From Rhizobium sullae (GTDB lineage Bacteria > Pseudomonadota > Alphaproteobacteria > Rhizobiales > Rhizobiaceae), in NCBI RefSeq assembly GCF_900169785.1, contig NZ_FWER01000002.1, forward strand, positions 260,225 to 324,224: DNA of 64,000 bases, given 5' to 3'. Under the pieces are notes generated by a model. The model had not been told where the DNA came from. It saw only the letters and a program-made list of their open reading frames with translations, and ran no database searches. A program made the translations under genes and the position numbers. Below are positions 45,432 to 53,404 of this stretch, in pieces (the first letter of the stretch is position 1; each line of letters opens with the position of its first letter).

Positions 45432-45795
45432 ATTAAGACCCATCCGGAGTAATGAAGACTACGAGAATGCGCTCACTCTTTTAAAGCAACTCTGGGGTGC
45501 GCCGGATGGTTCTCCCGAAGCAGACAAGCTGGACATTCTCGCGACGCTGATCGATGCCTATGAGGCGTCACACTATCCAATCGATCTGCCCGACCCAATC
45601 GACGCCATTCTGTTTCGCATGGAGCAACAGGGCTTGAGCCGCAAGGACCTTGAGCCAATCCTCGGCAGTCGGGGACGCATAGCGGAAATTTCTCAATCGC
45701 AGGCGATCCCTCTCGAAATGATACGCCGGCTGCATGAGCATCTCGGGATTCCGACCGACATTTTGATCCAGCCGATCCGTACCAACGCGGCATAG
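45424..45795 (+). CDS. higA: HigA-type antitoxin without a functional toxin
   Basis: Helix-turn-helix antitoxin of 123 residues, starting IRSNEDYENALTLLKQLWG, with the domain around DAILFRMEQQGLSRKDLEPIL. The recognition-helix region reads RIAEISQSQAIPLEMIRRLH, where family members have a sequence like SE(V/I)LNRKR. The +1 frame at 45691-45708 reads LNRRRS, so two compensating indels seem to have scrambled this stretch. The protein may therefore no longer bind its operator. The toxin partner upstream is deleted. Confidence 0.83.
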   Translation: MSELRPIRSNEDYENALTLLKQLWGAPDGSPEADKLDILATLIDAYEASHYPIDLPDPIDAILFRMEQQGLSRKDLEPILGSRGRIAEISQSQAIPLEMIRRLHEHLGIPTDILIQPIRTNAA

Positions 45796-45799
45796 GATA

Positions 45800-46648
45800 T
45801 TAGTAAGACCAGTTCCTCTTCAAAGTCTCCATCACCGCGCGGATGATCGGAACATTTCTGATATCCGAGTGAACGACCAGCCAGACTTCACGCGTCAGCG
45901 GCTTCGTCTCCCGAATGACCTCCACAAGGTCGTTCGCGCCGGCAAGGAGAAAATTCGGAAGGAGAGCGACGCCGCCGCCGGCTTTCGCGGCGGAAAGCTG
46001 GAATTCGAGCGTCGTGGCCCTGATGGACAGTTTTCGCCCATTCGCCACATCGAGCAGGCGCATCGACTGCGGCGAGCTCGACATCGTTTCGTCATAGGCG
46101 ATGAAGCTCCAGGCCTCCTCAGGCACGGAAGCCAGATAGGCCGGGGAGGCATAGAAGCCAAAAGCCACGTCGCCAAGCTTGGTAACGGTAAAGTCGCCCT
46201 GCTCCGGCTTCGTCATTCGGACCGCAATATCCGCCTCCCGCCGGTCGAGCGAGGCGTAGCGCGTCTCGCCGACAATGGTGATGCCGATGTCCGGATAGTT
46301 GCGCCGCAGTTCGACAAGCGGCCCGGCAAGCAAGGCGGCCGCAAGGGTCGGCGGCGCGCTTACCGTGACGTCGCCCGCAAGGCCGCCGCCGGCAGCAAGA
46401 CTCACGCGTTCGATTGCCCGCGCCTCCTCGCCCATGCGCTCGGCCATCACTGCGACCCGCTCCCCATCTGCCGTCAGCGACACGCGCCGTCCGCGCCGAT
46501 CTATGAGTTTCACACCCATCTGCGCTTCCAGACGGGCGACGCGGCGGGCGACCGTCGCGTGCTCCACGCCGAGTAAGCGGGCCGCGCCGAGCAACGTTCC
46601 GGTCTGCGCCAGGGCTGCGAAGTAGCGGAGATTTTCCCAATCGAACAT
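45800..46648 (-). CDS. LysR family transcriptional regulator
   Basis: Regulator of 282 residues with the helix-turn-helix near residues 5-60 (NLRYFAALAQTGTLLGAARL, ATVARRVARLEAQMG) and a type-2 periplasmic-binding effector domain (DIAVRMTKPEQGDF). It is divergent from a quinone oxidoreductase gene with 95 bp between starts that contains an interrupted palindrome, so it probably controls that gene in response to a quinone or electrophile. Only four bases separate its stop from higA. Confidence 0.9.
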   Translation of the reverse strand: MFDWENLRYFAALAQTGTLLGAARLLGVEHATVARRVARLEAQMGVKLIDRRGRRVSLTADGERVAVMAERMGEEARAIERVSLAAGGGLAGDVTVSAPPTLAAALLAGPLVELRRNYPDIGITIVGETRYASLDRREADIAVRMTKPEQGDFTVTKLGDVAFGFYASPAYLASVPEEAWSFIAYDETMSSSPQSMRLLDVANGRKLSIRATTLEFQLSAAKAGGGVALLPNFLLAGANDLVEVIRETKPLTREVWLVVHSDIRNVPIIRAVMETLKRNWSY

Positions 46649-46697
46649 TGATCATTTTTTCCCATCGATTGGCAAACAATAGGGAATTTTCGATCAA
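46648..46697. promoter_or_regulatory. Probable LysR operator, lysR-qor intergenic region
   Basis: TTGATC (46648-46653) and GATCAA (46692-46697), with CCC/GGG inside them, form an interrupted palindrome around ATTG-N5-CAAT near its centre. Size and place suit LysR binding. Confidence 0.4.
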
Positions 46698-46743
46698 CAA
46701 GCCATCGGCCATGATTGCCGCAACAGCAAATCGGAGCACAGTC

Positions 46744-47709
46744 ATGGACAAGATCGTTACACTTCAGACGCCGGGCGGCATCGAACAACTGCAGGTCTTG
46801 GAGCGCACGCCAAAGCAGCCTGGCCCCGATGAGATCCGCATACGGCACGAAGCGATCGGCATGAATTTCCTCGACATCTACCACCGCAAGGGCATCTATC
46901 CCCTGCCGGCCTATCCGGCCGTCCTAGGCGTCGAGGGCGCGGGCATCGTAGAGGCCGTTGGCACCGGCGTCATCGAACTGAAACCGGGCGACCGCGTTGC
47001 CTATGCCGGCGCGATCGGCGCCTATGCCGCAACACGCCTGCTTCCCGCCGCGCGCGCCATCCGCCTTCCGGATGAGATCCCGTCGCGCGTCGCCGCCGCC
47101 TCGATGCTAAAGGGCATGACCGCCTACATGCTGCTGACGCAAACCTACAAGGTCGGCCCCGGCACGATCGTCCTCGTCCATGCGGCCGCGGGCGGCCTCG
47201 GCAGCATTCTGGTGCGGTGGGCAAAACATCTCGGGGCGACGATCATCGGGACCGTCAGTTCGCAGGAAAAGGCCGGGCTTGCCGTCAAACACGGCGCCGA
47301 TCACGTGATCGTCGGGCGCGACGCGGATGTGGTCGGCGAAGTGAAACGGCTGACGGGCGGCCGTGGCGTCGATGCCGCCTATGACGGCATCGGCGGCAGC
47401 ATGCTTTCTAAGACCATCCAATGCGTGCGCCCGTTCGGCGTCGCCGCAACGATCGGACAGGCCGGCGGCCCGATACCTCCGGTCTCCGTCGAGGAGTTGC
47501 GTCCCGGAAAATCGCTCACGCATCCGAGCATCATGGCCCACATCGCAGACGGCGAAAATTATGCCGCCGCCGCCAAGGCAACAATCGAAATGACGCAGTC
47601 GGGCATCGCCGCAACGATCGCCGGCGAGTATGCCTTGGCATACGCGGCAAAGGCGCAGCAATTCCTCGAAAACGGAGGTGCCGCAGGGAGCCTGATTCTT
47701 GTTCCCTAG
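46744..47709 (+). CDS. Zinc-independent quinone oxidoreductase (MDR superfamily)
   Basis: NADPH-dependent quinone reductase of 321 residues. The N-terminal GroES-like domain has NFLDIYHRKGIYPLP and GVEGAGIVEAVG, and the Rossmann domain VHAAAGGLGSILVRWAKHLG. Zinc ligands are absent, as in E. coli QOR. It likely detoxifies quinones under control of the divergent LysR protein. ATG 46744 gives the conserved start MDKIVTLQTPGG. Confidence 0.92.
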   Translation: MDKIVTLQTPGGIEQLQVLERTPKQPGPDEIRIRHEAIGMNFLDIYHRKGIYPLPAYPAVLGVEGAGIVEAVGTGVIELKPGDRVAYAGAIGAYAATRLLPAARAIRLPDEIPSRVAAASMLKGMTAYMLLTQTYKVGPGTIVLVHAAAGGLGSILVRWAKHLGATIIGTVSSQEKAGLAVKHGADHVIVGRDADVVGEVKRLTGGRGVDAAYDGIGGSMLSKTIQCVRPFGVAATIGQAGGPIPPVSVEELRPGKSLTHPSIMAHIADGENYAAAAKATIEMTQSGIAATIAGEYALAYAAKAQQFLENGGAAGSLILVP

Positions 47710-47785
47710 GCGACGAAAGATGTACCCTCTTGCCTGAAAATCATGTTAAGGGCCATGGCGTTATCCAGATGTGAAAGTCTTGTCC

Positions 47786-48928
47786 ATGGCCACTCCTCTC
47801 ACCATCGCCGACCTTAAGAAACTCGCCCAGCGCCGAGTGCCGAAAATGTTCTTCGACTATGCGGATTCGGGCGCCTGGACAGAGTCGACCTATCAGGCGA
47901 ACGAGAGCGATTTTGCCAAGATCAAGCTGCGCCAGCGGGTTCTCGTCGACATGACGAACCGCACGCTGGAGACAACGATGGTCGGCCAGAAGGTCTCGAT
48001 GCCGGTGGCGCTCGCGCCGACGGGTCTTACCGGCATGCAGCATGCCGACGGCGAGATGCTGGCGGCCCGTGCAGCGGAAGAAGCCGGCGTTCCCTTCACG
48101 CTCTCGACGATGAGCATCTGCTCAATCGAGGATGTCGCCTCGGTGACGACGCGACCCTTCTGGTTCCAGCTCTATGTGATGAAGGACAAGGACTTCGTCA
48201 TGAACCTGATCAACCGCGCCAAGGCGGCAAAGTGCTCGGCACTGGTTCTGACGGCCGACCTGCAGATCCTCGGCCAGCGGCATAAAGACCTGCGCAACGG
48301 CCTCTCCGCTCCGCCGAAATTCACGCCGAAGCATATCTGGCAGATGGCGACGCGCCCCTTCTGGTGCCTCGACATGCTCAAGACCAAGCACCGTACCTTC
48401 GGCAACATCGTCGGCCACGCCAAGAATGTCTCCGACCTCTCCTCGCTGTCCTCTTGGACAGCTGAGCAGTTTGATCCGCAGCTTTCCTGGGCCGATGTCG
48501 CCTGGATCAAGGAAAAATGGGGCGGCCCGCTGATCATCAAGGGCATTCTCGATGTCGAGGACGCGAAGGCGGCAGCCGAGACGGGCGCCGACGCGATCGT
48601 CGTCTCTAACCATGGCGGCCGCCAGCTGGACGGCGCTCCCTCTTCGATTAGCATGCTCCCGCAGATCGTCGATGCCGTCGGCCACAAGATCGAGATCCAT
48701 CTCGACGGCGGCATCCGCTCCGGCCAGGACGTGCTGAAGGCCGTGGCGCTTGGCGCCAAAGGCACCTATATCGGCCGCCCTTTCCTCTACGGCCTCGGCG
48801 CCATGGGCAAGGAAGGCGTGACACTGGCGCTCGGCATCCTCCGCAAGGAGATGGACATCACCATGGCACTCTGCGGCAAGCGCGACATCAACGACGTCAA
48901 TTCGTCGATCATCGCCGGACGGCAGTAG
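47786..48928 (+). CDS. lldD: FMN-dependent alpha-hydroxy-acid dehydrogenase (L-lactate dehydrogenase type)
   Basis: Flavoenzyme of 380 residues that oxidises L-lactate or a similar 2-hydroxy acid and passes electrons to quinone. TIADLKKLAQRRVPKMFFDY opens the TIM barrel, the catalytic His is in SNHGGRQLDG, and FMN phosphate contacts are in HLDGGIRSGQDV and GRPFLYGLG. A GTG five codons upstream is an alternative start. Lactate itself as substrate is inferred. A decayed hicAB locus follows. Confidence 0.9.
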   Translation: MATPLTIADLKKLAQRRVPKMFFDYADSGAWTESTYQANESDFAKIKLRQRVLVDMTNRTLETTMVGQKVSMPVALAPTGLTGMQHADGEMLAARAAEEAGVPFTLSTMSICSIEDVASVTTRPFWFQLYVMKDKDFVMNLINRAKAAKCSALVLTADLQILGQRHKDLRNGLSAPPKFTPKHIWQMATRPFWCLDMLKTKHRTFGNIVGHAKNVSDLSSLSSWTAEQFDPQLSWADVAWIKEKWGGPLIIKGILDVEDAKAAAETGADAIVVSNHGGRQLDGAPSSISMLPQIVDAVGHKIEIHLDGGIRSGQDVLKAVALGAKGTYIGRPFLYGLGAMGKEGVTLALGILRKEMDITMALCGKRDINDVNSSIIAGRQ

Positions 48929-48944
48929 CAGCACCGTTTACGAG

Positions 48945-48965
48945 ATACACATAAGTGTGTATAAT
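48945..48965 (+). promoter_or_regulatory. hicAB promoter and operator
   Basis: Perfect inverted repeat ATACACA-TAAG-TGTGTAT (48945-48962) overlaps a consensus -10 TATAAT (48960-48965), eight bases before the hicA ATG. A weak -35 (TTTACG) lies 17 bases upstream. This is where a HicB repressor would bind. Confidence 0.65.
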
Positions 48966-48973
48966 CGCATTTC

Positions 48974-49163
48974 ATGAAGAGCGCAGACGTCATCGCGTTG
49001 CTGAAAAAGGATGGCTGGTTCGAGGTTTGCCCGTAAGGGCAGCCATAGGCAGCTGAAACACCCTACAAAATCCAGCCGCGTGACCGTTCCCCATCCAAGG
49101 CGCGACGTTCCGATTGGCACTCTTAAGAGCATCGAAAAGCAATCCGGTCTCAGCCTGAGGTGA
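48974..49163 (+). pseudogene. HicA mRNA-interferase toxin, frameshifted
   Basis: The start MKSADVIALLKKDGWFEV is a normal HicA N-terminus, but an extra T in GAGGTTTGCCCG creates an early stop. The correct frame continues ARKGSHRQLKHP, with the catalytic His, then VTVPHPRRDVPIGTL and ends GLSLR. Full length would be 62 residues, normal for HicA. The partner HicB remains intact two bases downstream. Confidence 0.88.
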
Positions 49164-49165
49164 TT

Positions 49166-49570
49166 ATGCGCAACTATATCGGACTGATCCATAAGGAAAG
49201 CGACAGTGACTATGGCGTGTCTTTCCCTGATTTTCCAGGCGTCGTGACCGCTGGGAAAAGCCTGGACGAGGCGCGGAAAATGGCAGAGGAAGCCTTGGCA
49301 TTCCATGTCGAAGGCATTGCTGACAATGGCGAAGCCATTCCCGAACCATCCAGCCTTGAAAGCATCATGGCGGATCCGGAAAACGGCGGCGGTGTTGCAA
49401 TTCTCGTGAGCCTCAAAACGCCAGCCCGCAAGGCGATTCGTATCAACATCACCCTTCCGGAAGACGTACTTGAACGCGTGGATGCATTTGCCGCGGCGCA
49501 GGGATTGTCCCGTTCCGGCTTTCTCGCGCGAGCGGCGAAACATGAAATCGATCGCGGCGAAGCAGCTTAA
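49166..49570 (+). CDS. hicB: HicB antitoxin
   Basis: Antitoxin of 134 residues. The N-terminal partially degraded RNase-H-like domain (DYGVSFPDFPGVVTAGKSLD) binds HicA, and the C-terminal ribbon-helix-helix (RINITLPEDVLERVDAFAA, LSRSGFLARAAKHEI) binds DNA. Both look intact, so it may still repress the operator upstream although its toxin is dead. A GTG two codons upstream could also start it. It overlaps the 3' end of the convergent phosphoesterase gene by four bases. Confidence 0.9.
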   Translation: MRNYIGLIHKESDSDYGVSFPDFPGVVTAGKSLDEARKMAEEALAFHVEGIADNGEAIPEPSSLESIMADPENGGGVAILVSLKTPARKAIRINITLPEDVLERVDAFAAAQGLSRSGFLARAAKHEIDRGEAA

Positions 49571-50313
49571 AACTGCGGCATTCTTCCCGTTGCCAGCGCG
49601 GCCGCCCAATCCGGGCGGCCGTTTGCTTTTGCAAGCGTCGACATCGCCATGTGATCGTAGGGGACGTTGCGGAAATAGGGCGTCCAGCCGGACGCGGATT
49701 TCTCCAGAATGGCGTAGCTTGCCATCGGATGGCCGGTCTCAACCTTGTGCGGATAGGGCTTTTCATCGTTGTAAGCCGGGCAGCCGACGCTGCCGGGATT
49801 GACGATGAGACGACCGTGCGAAAGGCGGACGGCGCGGGGGATGTGCGTATGGCCGCAAAGGATCAGCGGAAAGTCGATGCCTTCCGCGAGCGCCTCGATC
49901 TCCTCCTGCGGCTTCAGAAACACATGGCCCTCGGGTGCCACGGATTCCAGCCAGTACAGGTTGTCATCGCCAGGCGTGGCGTGGCAAAGATAGGCTTCTT
50001 CTTGATAGATCAGCTTGGTCGGCAGCGATCGCAGCCAGTCGAGATGATGCGGCAAAAGCTGCTCGTGGGCTACCTTATCTGACGCATGCATGGCTTCGGG
50101 TTTCTGCTCGATCAGGTAGCGGTCGTGATTGCCGCGGACCGTCGGCAGAGCGAACGGGATGAGCAGGTCGGCGGTCTTGCCAGCTTCCAGCGGACCGCTG
50201 AAGCAATCGCCGAGATCGACGATGTCCGAAATGCCCTGCGCGCGGATATCCGCAAGGACCGCCGCCAGCGCCGGATGATTGCCGTGGATATCCGCGATAG
50301 CCGCAAACTGCAT
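49567..50313 (-). CDS. Calcineurin-like metallophosphoesterase at the end of the allantoin operon
   Basis: Cytosolic phosphoesterase of 248 residues with the full metal-site series: DIHGN, DLGDCFSGP, VRGNHD, a central CHATPGDD and CGHTHIPR. The fold is that of YfcE/ApaH-like enzymes; substrate unknown. It begins only three bases after the uraH stop and on the same strand, so it is co-transcribed with ureide genes. It could remove a phosphorylated by-product or simply be a passenger. Confidence 0.9.
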   Translation of the reverse strand: MQFAAIADIHGNHPALAAVLADIRAQGISDIVDLGDCFSGPLEAGKTADLLIPFALPTVRGNHDRYLIEQKPEAMHASDKVAHEQLLPHHLDWLRSLPTKLIYQEEAYLCHATPGDDNLYWLESVAPEGHVFLKPQEEIEALAEGIDFPLILCGHTHIPRAVRLSHGRLIVNPGSVGCPAYNDEKPYPHKVETGHPMASYAILEKSASGWTPYFRNVPYDHMAMSTLAKANGRPDWAAALATGRMPQF

Positions 50314-50316
50314 CGC

Positions 50317-50673
50317 CTAGCTCCCGCGATAGGTGGAATAGCCGTAGGGCGAGATCAGCAGCGGCACGTGGTAATGCGCAGCAGTATCCGCAATGCCGAA
50401 GCGGATCGGCACGAGATCGAGAAAGGCCGGATGCGGCAACGGCGTGCCCGAAGCACGCAGATAGTCGCCCGCATGAAACAGCAGTTCGTAGGTTCCGGCC
50501 TGAAAACTTTCGCCGGAGAGAATCGGCCCGCCGTCCACGCGTCCGTCCGAATTGGTTTCGACCGTTTTGATGTGATGGCGAATATCCCCATCCAGGCGAA
50601 ACAGGTCGATCCTCAGCCCTTGGGCGGGCTTGCCGGAGGCCGTGTCGAGAACATGGGTCGTCAGTCCGGTCAT
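50317..50673 (-). CDS. uraH: 5-hydroxyisourate hydrolase (transthyretin-like)
   Basis: Homotetrameric hydrolase of 118 residues that opens the 5-hydroxyisourate made by PuuD to OHCU. It has the catalytic N-terminal [17 protein letters not shown], a central DGRVDGGP turn and the diagnostic C-terminal tetrapeptide YRGS. The start overlaps the allA stop in ATGA. Confidence 0.96.
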   Translation of the reverse strand: MTGLTTHVLDTASGKPAQGLRIDLFRLDGDIRHHIKTVETNSDGRVDGGPILSGESFQAGTYELLFHAGDYLRASGTPLPHPAFLDLVPIRFGIADTAAHYHVPLLISPYGYSTYRGS

Positions 50674-51170
50674 AGGGCTGGCTCGCTGATGATGTATGGC
50701 GTTTCGAAGAAGTGTTCTTCCAGATTATCGCCGGGTCCATCCCTGTCGACAACCAGAAAATCGCTCGGTTGCCCGAGCACCAACAACGGGTGATGCCAGA
50801 CGTTGCGCCGGTAGTTCACGCCCTGGCCGCCCCGCGCGAGAAACACCTGCGGCCTGCCGGGTTTTCCGTCCTGATCTTCCGAAACCGCCACCAGAAACGG
50901 CCGGCCGGAAAGCGGCGAGAAGCTCTGGCTGCCGAACGGATGCCGCTCCATCATGCCGATCTCGTAAGGAAAGCTGCGCGGCTGGCCGCGAAAGAGATTG
51001 ATGACGACGCGCGCGCCCTCGCCAGCCGCTTCTGCCGTCGCCAGCGCATGGAAACGTTCGGTCGTGCCGCTGTTGATATAGCGCATGGTCGACGGATCGG
51101 CCTCGATGACGTCACCGAACGGCACGAAGGTAGTTTTGGTGAGGGGCTGGATGTCGAGAAGGTCCGTCAA
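50670..51170 (-). CDS. allA: Ureidoglycolate lyase
   Basis: Cupin-like enzyme of 166 residues that splits ureidoglycolate to glyoxylate and urea, the last step of the pathway here. [11 protein letters not shown], the [13 protein letters not shown] metal region and the [14 protein letters not shown] block identify the family. It precedes uraH with a four-base overlap. Just upstream is a HEPN/MNT pair that ends three bases before the allA ATG, separating allA from the rest of the allantoin genes. Confidence 0.94.
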   Translation of the reverse strand: MTDLLDIQPLTKTTFVPFGDVIEADPSTMRYINSGTTERFHALATAEAAGEGARVVINLFRGQPRSFPYEIGMMERHPFGSQSFSPLSGRPFLVAVSEDQDGKPGRPQVFLARGGQGVNYRRNVWHHPLLVLGQPSDFLVVDRDGPGDNLEEHFFETPYIISEPAL

Positions 51171-51173
51171 AAG

Positions 51174-51536
51174 TCATTCACCTTGGGCGTGCCAGTGACG
51201 CAATCCATGCAATTGATCGAGAAGATCGGGAATGGCTGTTTGCGCAGTATCCCAAACGGCGTCTAGGTTCATGCTCATGTAGCCATGAGCGATACGGTTT
51301 CTCATTCCGCGCATTTTTTGCCAAGGCACGTTGGAAAATTCCGCTGCAAACTCGGGATATTCCTCCATGATGCGCGAGGTTGCATCACCAATCATCAGGA
51401 GGTTCATTCCAACTGCGCGCTGTCTGACAAGGTCCTTCAGAAATTCATCCTTGCTCATGTCCTTGACGAAATCGACGGTTTCGAATGCGACCTGCTGCAT
51501 CTCGTCGAGATAGGTTCGAAGCCGATCGATACTCAT
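51174..51536 (-). CDS. hepT: HepT-like HEPN toxin (DUF86)
   Basis: Helical HEPN-domain protein of 120 residues, predicted RNase toxin of a HepT-MntA pair. The active-site motif R-x4-H-x-Y is intact in MRNRIAHGYMSM. Its start overlaps the mntA stop by four bases. In characterised systems MntA inactivates HepT by adding AMP to the conserved Tyr. The pair sits inside the allantoin-degradation operon and reads in the same direction, so it would be expressed with it. Confidence 0.92.
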   Translation of the reverse strand: MSIDRLRTYLDEMQQVAFETVDFVKDMSKDEFLKDLVRQRAVGMNLLMIGDATSRIMEEYPEFAAEFSNVPWQKMRGMRNRIAHGYMSMNLDAVWDTAQTAIPDLLDQLHGLRHWHAQGE

Positions 51537-51826
51537 ACAGGCTTGGCTTCCTGCAGGACCCGGCTGCGGACACGTTCGGGAAAATCACCTGGCGTCAGAA
51601 CGTGGATTTCCGTCCCGGACATCAGCGTCTGCAATTCCTCCAGCAACCCGCCGAGATCGAATAGCGTCGTCCCCGGCAGCGCATCGACAAGAATATCGAG
51701 ATCGCTGTCCGGCCTGTCCTCGCCGCGAGCGACGGACCCGAAGACACGCGGGTTCGCCGCGTTGAAGCGCTTCGTCGCGTCGCGGATCGCCTGCCTGTTC
51801 TTTTCCAACACTTCCGACGGCTTCAT
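51533..51826 (-). CDS. mntA: MntA-like nucleotidyltransferase antitoxin
   Basis: Minimal nucleotidyltransferase of 97 residues with the complete catalytic motif GSVARGEDRPDSDLDILVD (G-S-x10-D-x-D). It adenylylates and neutralises HepT in known pairs. ATG 51826 is chosen for the conserved start MKPSEVLEKNRQAIRD. It begins 57 bases after the alc stop. Confidence 0.92.
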   Translation of the reverse strand: MKPSEVLEKNRQAIRDATKRFNAANPRVFGSVARGEDRPDSDLDILVDALPGTTLFDLGGLLEELQTLMSGTEIHVLTPGDFPERVRSRVLQEAKPV

Positions 51827-51883
51827 CGAGGCATCACTCCTGATGCCTTGAATATAGGCGAGCCGCAATAAAGAAGAAAGAAC

Positions 51884-52906
51884 TCACCCCTTCACCCCGA
51901 AAAGCCTCAGACGCATGATGCCGCCGTCCGGATGCATCGCGATGCGCACATGCGTCACCGGCCCGACGTCGGCGATGGAGTCGGGGCCATATTCGTGGAT
52001 GTGGTCCATCTGCAGTTTGGTGCGCGGCAGGATCGGCCTCCAGTTTTCCGAAGCCGCAATGTCCGCCTCGCTGAGCATATCGCCAAGATCGGGCAGATAG
52101 GCGCCGAGAAGCTCACACGTGTCGGGAAAATTGCCCTTGAAGAAGGCAGTGTCTACGATCACGCGCTTGATCCTGCCCGGATGGCCAAGCCGGATCACCG
52201 CCCAGTCGTGGCCAGGCCCGCGCCGCCGTTTGGTTTCCCAACCGTCGCCCATGTTGATGCCGCGACCGGGGCCAAGCATCTTGTCCGGGTGGCCGTAATG
52301 CGCGTCCGACCAGCCAAGCGACTTCGCGCCGTTGAAGATATAGGCAAGGTCGACTTCTTCATTCGCCTCGACTTTCGACCAGTCGAAATAAGCCGAACCA
52401 TAAACGCGCAACCGGGCAACGCCGCCATCGGGATAGATATGCAGGCGCAGATGCGTCCAGATCTTTTCCTTGTCGGCGTTTTCGAAGACGTGATGAGCGC
52501 TCGGCCCCAGCGGCGACTTCGTGAGGATTTCGGTCCAGATGGTCGCCTCGGTCGGATCGCCGCCCTCGACGAAGGCAGCCTCGATCGAACAATGCGGCGG
52601 ATAGTTGCCGGTGAAGTAGCTGGTATCGACATCGAAGCCGAAAATGCGGCCGGGCATCGCGAGCTTGACGATCGCCCAGTCGTGGCCGGGCACGCGCTTG
52701 CGGCGGCTTTCCCAGCCGTCCATGTATTTGCCGTTGTCGTCGTAAAGATCCGGATCGAAGCTCGCCGGCACATCCTGCAGCATGCGCTCCAGCGGCGCGA
52801 AGAACTCGTCCGTCGCATAAAGGCCCTTGGCGCCGAGGCGTGCGGAAGCAAGGTTGATCGCGCCGTTCGCGAAGGACGGCAGGCTCGCATTGGTATTCTC
52901 AGTCAT
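51884..52906 (-). CDS. alc: Allantoicase
   Basis: Enzyme of 340 residues that hydrolyses allantoate to ureidoglycolate and urea. It is built of two homologous jelly-roll repeats, each with the same signature: GWESRRKRVPGHDWAIVKL in the first and GWETKRRRGPGHDWAVIRL in the second. The start touches the uraD stop directly (no spacer), so translation is coupled. Confidence 0.96.
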   Translation of the reverse strand: MTENTNASLPSFANGAINLASARLGAKGLYATDEFFAPLERMLQDVPASFDPDLYDDNGKYMDGWESRRKRVPGHDWAIVKLAMPGRIFGFDVDTSYFTGNYPPHCSIEAAFVEGGDPTEATIWTEILTKSPLGPSAHHVFENADKEKIWTHLRLHIYPDGGVARLRVYGSAYFDWSKVEANEEVDLAYIFNGAKSLGWSDAHYGHPDKMLGPGRGINMGDGWETKRRRGPGHDWAVIRLGHPGRIKRVIVDTAFFKGNFPDTCELLGAYLPDLGDMLSEADIAASENWRPILPRTKLQMDHIHEYGPDSIADVGPVTHVRIAMHPDGGIMRLRLFGVKG

Positions 52907-53404
52907 TCACTTCTCCGGAAGCATGGATGTCAGGCGCAAAAGCGCAATCTTTTCGACCTCAGCGGCGGCGGTCGCAAACTCCTCGTCGCGGCTGTTACCG
53001 ATGCGTTTCTCGAAAGCCGCGAGGATACCGTCCTTGTTCAGCCCTTTCACCGCGATGATGAAGGGAAAGCCGAACTTTTCGGTATATGTCTTGTTGAGTT
53101 CGGTAAAGCGGGCGTGCTCTTCGGCGCTCAGCCGGTCGAGACCGGCGCTTGCCTGCTCCTTCTTGCTGTCTTCCGTCAGTTCGCCGGCGATGGCCAGGCG
53201 TCCGGCAAGATCGGGATGGGCGCGAAGCACGCCAAGACGCTCTTCTTCGCTTGCGGCGCGGAAGACAGCGACCAATGGAATGTGCACTTTGTCCACAGTC
53301 AACTCATCGCCGATGAAACCATCGTCATAGGCGCGCTCGGCAATGAAGGGCGAATGCTCGAAGACGCCCCCGAAGCGCGACACGAATTCATCCCGCCGGA
53401 TCAT
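52907..53404 (-). CDS. uraD: OHCU decarboxylase
   Basis: Helical enzyme of 165 residues that decarboxylates OHCU to S-allantoin. The catalytic His lies in VLRAHPDLAGRLA, and the family block KYTEKFGFPFIIAV-type is present as TYTEKFGFPFIIAVKG. ATG 53404 shares one base with the puuE stop. Confidence 0.95.
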   Translation of the reverse strand: MIRRDEFVSRFGGVFEHSPFIAERAYDDGFIGDELTVDKVHIPLVAVFRAASEEERLGVLRAHPDLAGRLAIAGELTEDSKKEQASAGLDRLSAEEHARFTELNKTYTEKFGFPFIIAVKGLNKDGILAAFEKRIGNSRDEEFATAAAEVEKIALLRLTSMLPEK

